Shown here: piece after piece, positions 1-7,466 of the stretch | Layout: each line of letters starts with the position of its first letter | How positions within the stretch are numbered: position 1 is the stretch's first letter | Translations under genes and position numbers: made by a program | NCBI GenBank assembly: GCA_026712905.1 | Contig: JAPOPM010000130.1 | Span: 1-55,155 of the forward strand | DNA: 55,155 nucleotides | Direction of reading: 5' to 3' | Origin: Deltaproteobacteria bacterium | GTDB taxonomy: Bacteria; Desulfobacterota; Binatia; UBA9968; JAJDTQ01 | Notes under the pieces: generated by a model | Database searches by the model: none | Told to the model about the DNA's origin: nothing | The model's input: the letters and a program-made list of their open reading frames with translations, nothing else

Positions 1-2
1 AT

Positions 3-80
3 ACCCGACGCGATCAGCCGAAAAAGGACATCTGGCTCCGACCCCTGCGCAAGGACTGGCGCCGGACTCTCACCCGGTGA
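3..80 (+). CDS. C-terminal end of an unidentified protein (cut by window edge)
   Basis: The third forward frame is open from the window edge to a TGA at 78-80. It reads as 25 residues rich in Lys, Arg and Trp and contains PKKDIWLRPLRKDW. This basic, aromatic tail resembles the end of DUF4338/DruA-like or transposase-like proteins, but the match is from memory and too short to name the protein. The other two forward frames are also open here, so coding is not certain. Positions 81-308 after it hold no gene that I can support. They become AT-rich just before the next start and probably carry its promoter. Confidence 0.3.
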   Translation, partial: TRRDQPKKDIWLRPLRKDWRRTLTR

Positions 81-308
81 TATCATGGTCCTCCGTCACC
101 CCTCGCGGTCTCTTCATCACTCCGTGACCGAACGAAAACGTTCAGCCGGAAAGGAGCTTAACCGATCCGTCATCGAAACGCAATCGACAGTAATCAATTC
201 AGTGGTAGTCGGAGTCTGTGCTTGTCGTTGGAAATGCAGACCGATGAACATCGGCTGTGAAATATAACACAATGAAAACAAAGACAAAAATAGACAACGA
301 TCATCACC

Positions 309-1133
309 ATGTGCGGTAGGTACACCCAGACGGCAAAGTTGCAGGATTTAATGGACCGGTTCGGATTCGACGAGCCGGGCTTCGAGTTGGCGCCCCGGTA
401 CAACCTGGCGCCGAGCCAGGACGCGCCGGTGTTGGGCGTGAACCCCAAGACGCCGGATTCCCGCACGCTACGGCTGATGCACTGGGGCCTCGTGCCATAC
501 CACGCCAAGGACGCCGCCAAGCCCATCATCAACGCCCGGGCGGAAACCCTGGCCCAACGACCGGCGTTTCGAAACCTGTTGCCGAGACGGCGCTGCCTGG
601 TGCCGGCCGACGGCTTCTACGAATGGCGCAAGGAAGGTCGTTTCCGGACGCCCATGCGTTTCACGCTTCGGAGCGGGGAGCCGTTTGCTTTCGCGGGCCT
701 CTGGGACCGCTGGCTCCAGCCCGACGGCACCCCGCGCTATTCGTTCACCATCGTCACCACCAACCCAAACAGCCTCCTGGAGCCGGTCCATAACCGGATG
801 CCGGTCATCCTGCTGCCGGAGGACGAAGCCAAGTGGCTCGATCCCGCCAACACCGACCCCGCGACGCTGTCACCGCTCCTCAAGCCCTATCCCGCCGAGC
901 TGATGGACGGCTACTGTGTCTCGCGCGCGGTCAACTCGCCCGCGAACGACTCCCCGGAGTGCATTGCCCCCGACGAAGTGCAAGCCCTGCCCAAGGGTCG
1001 ACATTCGCACGAAGATCGCACCGGGGTGAGGGCAGCGACATTCGACGTGGACTTTGACGAGGGCAAGGACATCACGGGCGCACTGGATTTGTTTGCCGCG
1101 CGTCGTCCTTCACGGGACCCGGATACCGGATGA
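309..1133 (+). CDS. SOS response-associated peptidase (SRAP/YedK/HMCES family)
   Basis: SRAP proteins protect abasic sites in single-stranded DNA by forming a thiazolidine crosslink through Cys2, and they remove their initiator Met. The sequence shows the full active-site set: MCGRYTQ at the start (Cys2), NARAET with Asn75, GFYEWR with Glu105 and HNRMPVIL with His161. The length of 274 residues is slightly above the usual 220-250 because of a C-terminal tail after about residue 235. The start is fixed by the need for Cys at position 2. The upstream 200 bp are AT-rich; I see no clear LexA box. It stands alone, with the next gene on the opposite strand. Confidence 0.95.
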   Translation: MCGRYTQTAKLQDLMDRFGFDEPGFELAPRYNLAPSQDAPVLGVNPKTPDSRTLRLMHWGLVPYHAKDAAKPIINARAETLAQRPAFRNLLPRRRCLVPADGFYEWRKEGRFRTPMRFTLRSGEPFAFAGLWDRWLQPDGTPRYSFTIVTTNPNSLLEPVHNRMPVILLPEDEAKWLDPANTDPATLSPLLKPYPAELMDGYCVSRAVNSPANDSPECIAPDEVQALPKGRHSHEDRTGVRAATFDVDFDEGKDITGALDLFAARRPSRDPDTG

Positions 1134-1181
1134 GTTGCACGCCACCGCTCCTGAATGGGGTCGCGGTGCGTTCGCCGTACC

Positions 1182-1526
1182 CTACTTCGCCGCGCAGACC
1201 ATGATCTCCACCTGGGTGCCCGGCGTAAGGTCCACGCCGATGGCGGCCCGGGCCGGGAGATTGTCCTTGTCGATCCAGGCCATCCACGCCTCGTTCATCT
1301 CGTCCTTGGCGTCGATGTCGGCGAGATAGACGGTGGACGTGAGGATGCGGGACTTGTTGGTGCCGGCGGCGGCGAGGACGTCGTCGATCTTGGCCAGTAC
1401 CTGTTCCGTCTGGCCCTTCGTCGACAAGGACTTGTCGTCGGCTACCAAGCCGGACAGGTATACCAGATCGCCGTGCACCACGGCGCGGCTGTTCCAAACC
1501 TGCGGTCTGATGTGTTCGATGCTCAT
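1182..1526 (-). CDS. RidA family (YjgF/YER057c/UK114) protein
   Basis: The 114-residue product has the RidA fold signature: an early VYLSGLV segment, KSRILTSTVYLADI in the middle and the C-terminal PARAAIGVDLTPGTQVEIMVCA block with the Arg that binds carboxylate in deaminating members. RidA enzymes hydrolyse reactive enamine/imine intermediates released by PLP enzymes; some relatives have other catabolic roles. I chose the ATG at 1526 because GGAGGG lies 8 nt upstream and because the family begins close to this point; the frame is open further upstream but with low-complexity Arg-rich sequence. It lies downstream of the MFS gene on the same strand and may be cotranscribed with it. Confidence 0.9.
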   Translation of the reverse strand: MSIEHIRPQVWNSRAVVHGDLVYLSGLVADDKSLSTKGQTEQVLAKIDDVLAAAGTNKSRILTSTVYLADIDAKDEMNEAWMAWIDKDNLPARAAIGVDLTPGTQVEIMVCAAK

Positions 1527-1605
1527 CGGACTGTGCCCTCCATTGGAATGTTTTTCCGGGTGACTTCCCGAACCGCGAAACGCTATCAGATTTTGCCGGA
1601 GACGC

Positions 1606-3054
1606 CTACGCACCCGACGATTCCGCATCCATCTTGTCCTGCCGGTTGCGGTCCTGCCGCTTTCCGCTCCTGCCTCGAAACAGCGACGCCACCGCGGCCA
1701 GGCCGCACAGCACCGCCGCTGTCAGGAACACGAGCTGGAAGGCGGTCACGAAGGCGCCGACCTCCCCCAGGTCCGCGTGGGCGACGCGCCAGCGTTCGAA
1801 CATCAGGCTGGCGCCGGTGACGCCGAAGACGATGCCGCCGGTGCGCATCATCTGGTTGACGCTGCCGGCGACGCCTTGGTGGTCGCGGGGGATGGCGCCC
1901 ATGACGAAGCTCATGTTGGGCACCTGGAAGGTGCCCAGGCCGAGCCCCACCAGGGCCAGGGAAAGGGCGGCGGTGGGGTAGTCGGAGCTGGCGTCGAGGC
2001 CGCTGGCCAGCCACAGGCCCACGGCCTGGACGGCCAGCCCCGCGGAGCTCAACCAGGCGGTGCCGATGCGGTCGGACAACCGGCCGGCGAAGGCGGCGGC
2101 AAAGATGGTCATCACCGCGGGCGCGAAGATGAGCAGGCCGACCACAACCCCCCGGTAGCCCAGGATGTCCACGGCATAGTAGGGCACCAGCAGGCCGATG
2201 GGAAACCGCGTGGCGTTGGCCGCCAGGGTGAGCAGGTTGGCGAGGGTGAAGGCCGGCCAGCGGAACAGGTCGAGGTTGATGACGGGCGCGGCCACCCGCT
2301 TCTCGGTGATGAGAAAGACCACCAGGCTCACCGCCCCGGTCAGCGCCAGCGCGAGCACCTCCGGATCCGCCCAGCCGAGGTCGCGGCTGCGGGTCATGGC
2401 CAGCAGCAGCGCGCCGGCCGCCAGGGTGAGCGTGACGGCGCCCAGAAGGTCGAACCGCTCGCGGGAGGCCGCGCGTTCCACGGAGTGCACGCGGCGGGAG
2501 GTGAACCAGGCGATGATGAGGGCGGGAAGCGCCCGGTACAGGTAGACGCCGCGCCAGCCGAAGGCGTCCACCAGCACGCCCCCCAGCAGCGGGCCCATGG
2601 CGTACCCCGTGGCCATGTTCATTTGGTAGAACCCCAGCGCCCGTCCGCGTTCGTCGCCACTGACGCTGAGCGTGACCAGCGCCGGGGCCGAGCCGAACAC
2701 CAGCGCGACGCCCACCCCCTGGAGCATCCGTCCCATGAGCAGCCACGCGAACGTCTGGGCCAGGCCGCAGGCGACGAATGCCGCGGCGCTGATGAGGAGA
2801 CCGATGGTAAGGGTGCGCCAGTGGCCGAAGAGGTCCGCCAGCCGGCCGCAGCCCAGCAGCAGGCTGGCGTGGGTCAGCACGTAGCTCACCACCACCCACT
2901 GGATGGACAGCAGGTTGATGCCGAACGCCTCGGTAATGGCCGGGAACGCGATGTTCACCGACGTGTCCGAAGACGCCAGCAGGCCGCTCAGCCCGGCGAT
3001 GAGCAGGGTCGGATGCGACCAGATGGGAGTCGGTGGTGATGTCGAGTCGGACAA
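1606..3054 (-). CDS. MFS transporter, DHA2 (EmrB/QacA-like) drug-efflux type
   Basis: A 482-residue, very hydrophobic protein with the major facilitator pattern. The loop between helices 2 and 3 reads GRLADLFGHWR (motif A, G-x-L-a-D-x-x-G-x-r) and the fourth helix ends with GRMLQGVGVALVFGSAPAL. The length and the extra central helices fit the 14-helix DHA2 group, which exports drugs or other small hydrophobic compounds by proton antiport in the inner membrane. The N-terminus before the first helix is short and the C-terminal 20 residues are Arg/Lys-rich and cytoplasmic. The substrate cannot be told from sequence. An interspersed palindromic repeat (3072-3170) separates it from the hydrolase gene upstream. 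Confidence 0.9.
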   Translation of the reverse strand: MSDSTSPPTPIWSHPTLLIAGLSGLLASSDTSVNIAFPAITEAFGINLLSIQWVVVSYVLTHASLLLGCGRLADLFGHWRTLTIGLLISAAAFVACGLAQTFAWLLMGRMLQGVGVALVFGSAPALVTLSVSGDERGRALGFYQMNMATGYAMGPLLGGVLVDAFGWRGVYLYRALPALIIAWFTSRRVHSVERAASRERFDLLGAVTLTLAAGALLLAMTRSRDLGWADPEVLALALTGAVSLVVFLITEKRVAAPVINLDLFRWPAFTLANLLTLAANATRFPIGLLVPYYAVDILGYRGVVVGLLIFAPAVMTIFAAAFAGRLSDRIGTAWLSSAGLAVQAVGLWLASGLDASSDYPTAALSLALVGLGLGTFQVPNMSFVMGAIPRDHQGVAGSVNQMMRTGGIVFGVTGASLMFERWRVAHADLGEVGAFVTAFQLVFLTAAVLCGLAAVASLFRGRSGKRQDRNRQDKMDAESSGA

Positions 3055-3071
3055 GCGGTAAAATCCCCTAC

Positions 3072-3170
3072 CGTCGTTCCCGCGGAACAGGCTGTGTCAA
3101 GACGTCGACCGGACAAGAATTGGCACCAAACCCCCGAGAAGTCGTTCCCGCGGAAGCGGGAATCCAGGGG
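3072..3170. repeat. Interspersed palindromic element, copy 1 (left module plus core half)
   Basis: Reading forward, the copy starts with CGTTCCCGCGGAACAGG, continues with the spacer module TGTGTCAAGACGTCGACCGG and ACAAGAATTGGCACCAAACC, and then has the core TTCCCGCGGAAGCGGGAATC followed by CAGGGG. The same order of modules recurs at 6208-6304 and, in reverse orientation, around 15130-15330. It occupies the gap between the MFS gene and the hydrolase gene and has no coding signature. Confidence 0.85.
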
Positions 3171-3212
3171 CGGAGAGGGGCGCGGGAAGGACGATCGCGG
3201 ATGTCGTCACGG

Positions 3213-4025
3213 TCAGCTTCCCGCCAGCCATTGCTCCAGCCGCTCGTTGTAGGCCTCGGGCCGGGTGCCGCGCATCATGTGGCCGACGCCCTCCCAGAAC
3301 TCGAACACGACCTGCGGCGAGGCGATGCTTCGGAGGTGGCCGAGCTCCTGGGCGAGGATGGCGCCGGGCTGGGGCGGCACGGTGGCGTCCCCCACCAGGA
3401 TCAGCGTGGGCACCTGGATGCGCCGCAGGCGTTCCTCGGACGCCAGTGCCCAGTCGCGGTTGTCGGTGAGCAGCCGGGTCAGGGCGTGGGGCGAGAAGTG
3501 GCGGTTGCGGTAGACTTCCCAGTCCTCCTGCTCCGGCGAGAGGCCGTTCTCCCGGGCCTCGGCACGAATCTCGTCCTCGGGGCGCGCGAGCCGGGCCAGC
3601 GCGCCGGGCAGGGCGGTGACGAAGGCGTGCTGCATGCGCCAGTAGACCGGGTCCTCCAGGAAGGCGCGTGAGATGTCCTCGGGATGGTCGGCCGCGAGCA
3701 TGGTGCCGATGTTGCCGCCCCAGGAATGGCCGGCGTAGACTGGGCGCTCGAGCTTGAGGTTGGCGATGAGCTGGTGGACGTCCTCGGCGAAGTCGCGCAG
3801 GCGGTAGCCGGTGACGGGTTTGTCCGACTCGCCGTGGCCGCGCAGGTCCGGCGCCACCACGTGGTAGCGGCCGGCGAAGCGCTCGGCCACGCCCGCCCAA
3901 CCGAGACTGTAGTTGGTCCAGCCGTGGACCAGCAGGAGGTCCGGAGCCGCGGGGTCGCCCCACTCCCGGTAGTGCATGCGGATGCCCTGCACCTCGGTGA
4001 AGCCGCTTCGGGGGTCGTCAGCCAT
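3213..4025 (-). CDS. Alpha/beta-fold hydrolase
   Basis: The 270-residue product carries a complete alpha/beta hydrolase triad: the nucleophile elbow GHSWGG with Ser101, the acid in LVGDATVPP (Asp213) and His249 in GVGHMMRG. The oxyanion segment LLVHGWTNYS is at about 31-40, and APDLRGHGESDKP is the usual strand-4 motif. It is closest in style to soluble esterase, epoxide-hydrolase and haloperoxidase relatives; the substrate is unknown. The ATG at 4025 is preceded by GGAGGACGATC. A GTG at 4043 in the same frame would add six residues but lacks a ribosome site. No partner gene is obvious. Confidence 0.92.
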   Translation of the reverse strand: MADDPRSGFTEVQGIRMHYREWGDPAAPDLLLVHGWTNYSLGWAGVAERFAGRYHVVAPDLRGHGESDKPVTGYRLRDFAEDVHQLIANLKLERPVYAGHSWGGNIGTMLAADHPEDISRAFLEDPVYWRMQHAFVTALPGALARLARPEDEIRAEARENGLSPEQEDWEVYRNRHFSPHALTRLLTDNRDWALASEERLRRIQVPTLILVGDATVPPQPGAILAQELGHLRSIASPQVVFEFWEGVGHMMRGTRPEAYNERLEQWLAGS

Positions 4026-4105
4026 GATCGTCCTCCATTGCACGTCCTGTTACAGGTCAAGGGTTAGTGATACACGTTTAGGCAGGTTCTGACCAAACTG
4101 ACACA

Positions 4106-4609
4106 ATGGTCGTCCGCGCCTCACCTCTGACGGGACAAACAGTGCCGGAGTTCATCACAGCATTGACGGAAGAAGACTACCGCGAGGCGAGGACCTTGCT
4201 GCGCGAGTACGAGGCCGAGATCGAGGTGGACCTTTGCTTCCAGGGGTTCGAGGAGGAGCTCGAAACCCTGGAGCGCGTCTACGGCCCGCCGGGCGGAGTA
4301 TTATTCCTCTTGCGCGAGGGAGAGCGGACCGCGGGCTGCGTCGCCCTCAAGGACCTGGGCGGCGGGGTGTGCGAGATGAAGCGGTTGTTTCTGCGCCCCG
4401 GGTTTCGCGGCAACGGCCTGGGGAGAGAGTGCGCAGAGCGGATCGTCCAAACGGCGCGGGAGAAGGGCTATGCGGCCATGCGCCTCGACACGCTTCCCGC
4501 CATGCGCCCGGCCATCGCCCTGTATCGTTCCATGGGGTTCAGGGAGACCGCCCAGTACACCGAGAATCCGCTGGAAGGCGCGCTGTTCATGGAATTGAGG
4601 TTGCGGTAG
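4106..4609 (+). CDS. GNAT family N-acetyltransferase
   Basis: A 167-residue protein with the GNAT acetyl-CoA site: the motif A strand and loop read KRLFLRPGFRGNGLGR (R-x-x-G-x-G near residue 100), followed by a helix, and motif B ends with PAIALYRSMGFRET, typical of the family. The first 15 or so residues (MVVRASPLTGQTVPEF) are less conserved, so the true start may be the GTG at 4142 or another downstream codon. It probably acetylates a small amine or a protein N-terminus; the acceptor is not predictable. It is followed 42 nt later by the amidase gene on the same strand, and the two may be cotranscribed. Confidence 0.88.
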   Translation: MVVRASPLTGQTVPEFITALTEEDYREARTLLREYEAEIEVDLCFQGFEEELETLERVYGPPGGVLFLLREGERTAGCVALKDLGGGVCEMKRLFLRPGFRGNGLGRECAERIVQTAREKGYAAMRLDTLPAMRPAIALYRSMGFRETAQYTENPLEGALFMELRLR

Positions 4610-4651
4610 GGTTCTGAGCTGTCTACCTGGACATTGCCGACGGAGGATCGC

Positions 4652-6145
4652 ATGAGCGCAAACGCAGACTCGTTCACGGTGCCGGAAGCCACCATCGCGG
4701 ACATTCACGGCGCCTACGCCGCGGGTACCCTCACCGCGCGCCAACTGGTGCAGGCGTACATCGACCGCATCGACGCCTATGACCGCGGCGGTCCGCGGAT
4801 CAATTCCGTCATCACGGTGAACCCCGCGGCCCTCGACGAGGCGGACCGGCTGGACGCGGCGTTCAAGGGCTCGGGCAAGAGCGGGCCGCTCCACGGCATC
4901 CCGGTGGTCATGAAGGACCAGGCGGATCTCAAGGGGACGCCCACCACCCTGGGCTCGCTGCTGTTCAAGGACTACTATCCGGACCGGGACTGCCGGGTGG
5001 TGGAGAAGCTCAAGGAGGCCGGCGCCATCGTGCTGGCCAAGACCACTCTGGGCGAGCTGGGCGCGGGCGATACCCACGGCTCGTTGTTCGGCTCCACCCG
5101 CAATCCCTACGACGTGGAGCGTACCGTGGGCGGCTCCTCGGGCGGCTCCGGCGCGGCGGTCTCCGCCAACTTCGGCACGGTGGGCGTGGGCCAGGAGGGA
5201 CTGGCGTCCATTCGCCGGCCTTCCACGTGGAACTGCATCGCCGGCATGCGTCCCACCGCCGGGCTGGTGAGCCGGGCCGGCGTGTACTCCGGCTGGCCCC
5301 AGGAAGCCGGGTCGCTGGGGCCCATGGCGCGCACGGTCCGGGACATGGCCACCCTGCTGGACGTCATGGTGGGCTACGACGGCGATGACCCGATTACCTC
5401 CAGGGGCTACGGCCACGTGCCGCCGAGCTACACGGACTTCCTGGACGCGGACGGCCTGCGCGGCGCCAGGATCGGCGTCCTGCGCGAGCCCATGGGCTAC
5501 AACACCGATCCCGAGGCCGACGACTTCAAGAGCATCAGCGGGATATTCGACAACGCGGTGGAGGAACTGCGGGCGGCCGGCGCCGAGGTGGTGGACCCGG
5601 TGGAACTGGCGCGGTTGAACGAGCTGCTGGCCAAGCGCTGCGCGGATCCCACCGCCGGGGAAAGGGCCTTCGGGATCTACATGTCCCGCAGCGCCAATCC
5701 GCCGTACCGGACGCGCGCCGACGCCATGGCGTCGCCGGACTACCCCAAGCTCACGGAGCAGGTGCAGGCGCGCCTGCGCATCACCTCCGACCCCGCGGAC
5801 CACTACCAGTACCTGCTGGCCCGGGAGCACCTGATGGTCCATCTGCTCAAGACCATGGCGGAGCACCGCCTGGACGCCATCGTGCACAAGGCGGTGGAGC
5901 ACCAACCCACGCTCATCGCCGACGGCGTGAAACCGCCCTTCGTGAACCACAAGGGCGCGCCGCACCTGAACACGTTCCTGGTCTACGTGCCTACGGTGAC
6001 GGTGCCCGCGGGGTTCACCGCCGATGGTTTGCCGGCCGGCATCAGCTTCCTCGGCCGGCCCTACGAAGACGGCCGCATGATCCGGCTGGCGTACGCCTAC
6101 GAGCAGGCCACGCACCACCGGAGGGCGCCGGAGACCACGCTGTAG
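4652..6145 (+). CDS. Amidase signature family enzyme
   Basis: The 497-residue length and fold motifs match the amidase signature (AS) family, which hydrolyses or transfers amides with a Ser-cisSer-Lys triad. Lys88 lies in GIPVVMKDQAD, the Gly/Ser loop reads VGGSSGGSGAAVSANF near 159-174, and the nucleophile is Ser187 in ASIRRPSTWN. One oddity is the segment before the nucleophile: most members have D-T/x-G-G-S-I-R, whereas here it is GVGQEGLASIRRP, so the Asp-x-Gly-Gly part is replaced while the Ser-Ile-Arg core stays. This marks a divergent subgroup rather than GatA; gatB/gatC are not nearby. The ATG at 4652 has GGAGGATCGC in front; an upstream in-frame TTG does not. Confidence 0.9.
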   Translation: MSANADSFTVPEATIADIHGAYAAGTLTARQLVQAYIDRIDAYDRGGPRINSVITVNPAALDEADRLDAAFKGSGKSGPLHGIPVVMKDQADLKGTPTTLGSLLFKDYYPDRDCRVVEKLKEAGAIVLAKTTLGELGAGDTHGSLFGSTRNPYDVERTVGGSSGGSGAAVSANFGTVGVGQEGLASIRRPSTWNCIAGMRPTAGLVSRAGVYSGWPQEAGSLGPMARTVRDMATLLDVMVGYDGDDPITSRGYGHVPPSYTDFLDADGLRGARIGVLREPMGYNTDPEADDFKSISGIFDNAVEELRAAGAEVVDPVELARLNELLAKRCADPTAGERAFGIYMSRSANPPYRTRADAMASPDYPKLTEQVQARLRITSDPADHYQYLLAREHLMVHLLKTMAEHRLDAIVHKAVEHQPTLIADGVKPPFVNHKGAPHLNTFLVYVPTVTVPAGFTADGLPAGISFLGRPYEDGRMIRLAYAYEQATHHRRAPETTL

Positions 6146-6207
6146 GAGATGTTCCACCCTTCGTCATTCAAGTTCGCGGTTGGCACGATGCCAAGGACGC
6201 CCCGATT

Positions 6208-6304
6208 CGTCATTCCCGCGACAGCGGCTGTATCAAAACGTCACCCGGACAAGAATTGGCGCCAAACCCCCGACCGTCATTCCCGCGGAAGCGGGAATCC
6301 AGGG
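6208..6304. repeat. Interspersed palindromic element, copy 2
   Basis: It has the same modular order as the copy at 3072: CGTCATTCCCGCGACAGCGG, then TGTATCAAAACGTCACCCGG, then ACAAGAATTGGCGCCAAACC, then the core CATTCCCGCGGAAGCGGGAA and TCCAGGG. The right half of the core inverted repeat is missing. It lies between the amidase and the ATPase remnant, at the left border of the accessory island. Confidence 0.85.
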
Positions 6305-6353
6305 CCCTAGCCGCGGCAGGGATCTTGCACAGCTTGCCATTGGGGAGTATATG

Positions 6354-6400
6354 TCGGAGTACATTCCGAATTAGTTCGACCATTTCGGAGGATACTCCGA
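6354..6400. promoter_or_regulatory. Imperfect inverted repeat upstream of DUF4143 ATPase remnant
   Basis: The left arm TCGGAGTACATTCCGAA (6354-6370) and right arm TTCGGAGGATACTCCGA (6384-6400) pair at 14 of 17 positions around a 13-nt spacer. The ATG of the ATPase remnant follows three bases later (6404). Its placement, arm length and the CCATTT at the spacer/right-arm junction match the perfect inverted repeat in front of the intact ATPase at 7467. It is probably an operator or other control site; that role is inferred. Confidence 0.6.
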
Positions 6401-6403
6401 ATC

Positions 6404-6965
6404 ATGTACTACCACCGCACCCTTCGCCTGGACCTGCCGCCACTCCAAGACCGTGCGCGAGTATTTTCAGATCCTTGTGGACACGCTGCTGGGCGTCTTC
6501 GTCGAGCCGTTCAGTCCGCGCCGCTCGCGCGCGGTCATCACACGGGCACCGAAATTCTACCTGTTCGACGTCGGCGTGGCCGGCCACATGACCGGGCGCC
6601 GGATCGAACGCGAACACGGTGCCGACTTCGGGCGCGCCCTGGAGCATCTCGTGCTGATGGAGCTGCTCGCCTATCGTTCCTATCGCGAGTACGATTTCCC
6701 GGTACGCTTCTGGCGCACCAAGTCCGGGCTGGAGTGCGACTTCGTCCTCGGCCGTGCGGGCGAGATAGCCATCGAGGTCAAGGGAAGCCCCCGCGTCCGC
6801 CCCGAAGAACTCAGGGCCATGCGCGCCTACGTGGAAGAACATCGTCCCGCCCAAGCCGTGGTCGTGTGCAACGAAACCGCCCCCCGCCGCACCGCCGAGG
6901 GTATCAGGATACTGCCTTGGGAACGGTTTCTCGAACGGCTCTGGGGGGATGCGCTGGTGACGTAA
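6404..6965 (+). pseudogene. DUF4143 AAA ATPase with its ATPase core deleted
   Basis: The first codons read MYYHRTLRLDLPPLQ, the usual N-terminus of one branch of AAA_14/DUF4143 ATPases just before the P-loop. By about position 6450 the sequence has jumped to a different frame and reads SKTVREYFQILVDTLLG, which is the start of the C-terminal half (winged-helix end plus DUF4143). From there 170 residues run intact to the stop, including KFYLFDVGVAG, the ALEHLVLMEL helix and the nuclease-like strand set FWRTKSGLECDFVLG and IAIEVKG. The Walker A and B region, roughly 200 residues, is missing. The upstream inverted repeat is still present. A separate short DUF4143-only protein from an internal start such as 6453 is possible but unlikely. 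Confidence 0.8.
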
Positions 6966-7002
6966 CGAACCGCGGCCGGGCCGAACACGATCCCGGAGGC
7001 CC

Positions 7003-7395
7003 CTACTCGCCGCGCTCCTTCGCGCGGATCACCGCCACCGTCGCGCCCCAGCCGCCCCTCTCCGGCGGCGCATCGTGGCACGACTCCACCAGCGGGTTCT
7101 TCCCCAGCGCCGACTGCACGATGCGCCGCTGCACCCCCTTGCCGCGCCCGTGAATGATCCGCACCTCCCGCAACCCCTGCTCGTGGCACTGCCAGACATA
7201 CTCCTCCACCACGCTCGGAATGTCCCGCGGCGCGAACGGATGCAGGTCGATCTGGTCCTCGATGGGGAGGACGACGGGGTCGTCGTCGGGCAGGGTGTCA
7301 TCGTCGGGGTCGGGTGCGGGTTCGCGAACGTCGCGGCCTTCGCCGGCGAGCAGGGCGGCGAGGCGCCGGAGGGTGTCTATCAAGGGAGGGGGCAT
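7003..7395 (-). CDS. Smr domain protein
   Basis: The 130-residue product has an acidic, Pro-rich N-terminal linker (to about residue 40) and a C-terminal Smr domain: IDLHPFAP takes the place of the usual D-L-H-G-x motif, and VRIIHGRGKGVQRRIVQSAL is the conserved HGxG-hG segment. Smr domains occur in MutS2 and stand-alone proteins; many are nucleases that nick DNA or RNA, including at stalled or collided ribosomes. Here the Smr domain stands alone. It is divergent from the ATPase gene at 7467, with the perfect inverted repeat 7430-7466 between them, so both genes may share that site. Confidence 0.88.
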   Translation of the reverse strand: MPPPLIDTLRRLAALLAGEGRDVREPAPDPDDDTLPDDDPVVLPIEDQIDLHPFAPRDIPSVVEEYVWQCHEQGLREVRIIHGRGKGVQRRIVQSALGKNPLVESCHDAPPERGGWGATVAVIRAKERGE

Positions 7396-7429
7396 CGGGT
7401 TGGGCAGTCGGACTTCCCAGGGGGTTTAA

Positions 7430-7466
7430 CCTTGCAAATTAAAACAAACCATTTTAATTTGCAAGG
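7430..7466. promoter_or_regulatory. Perfect 15-bp inverted repeat abutting the ATPase start codon
   Basis: CCTTGCAAATTAAAA (7430-7444) and TTTTAATTTGCAAGG (7452-7466) are exact reverse complements around a 7-nt spacer. The ATPase ATG begins at the next base, so the site occupies the whole ribosome-binding region. That position suggests autorepression of transcription or control of translation by an RNA hairpin. It is markedly AT-rich compared with its surroundings. Confidence 0.75.

Noticed and set aside
5107..5367. Small minus-strand frames inside the amidase gene
   Set aside because: They overlap a well-supported gene and have no start signal or motif.
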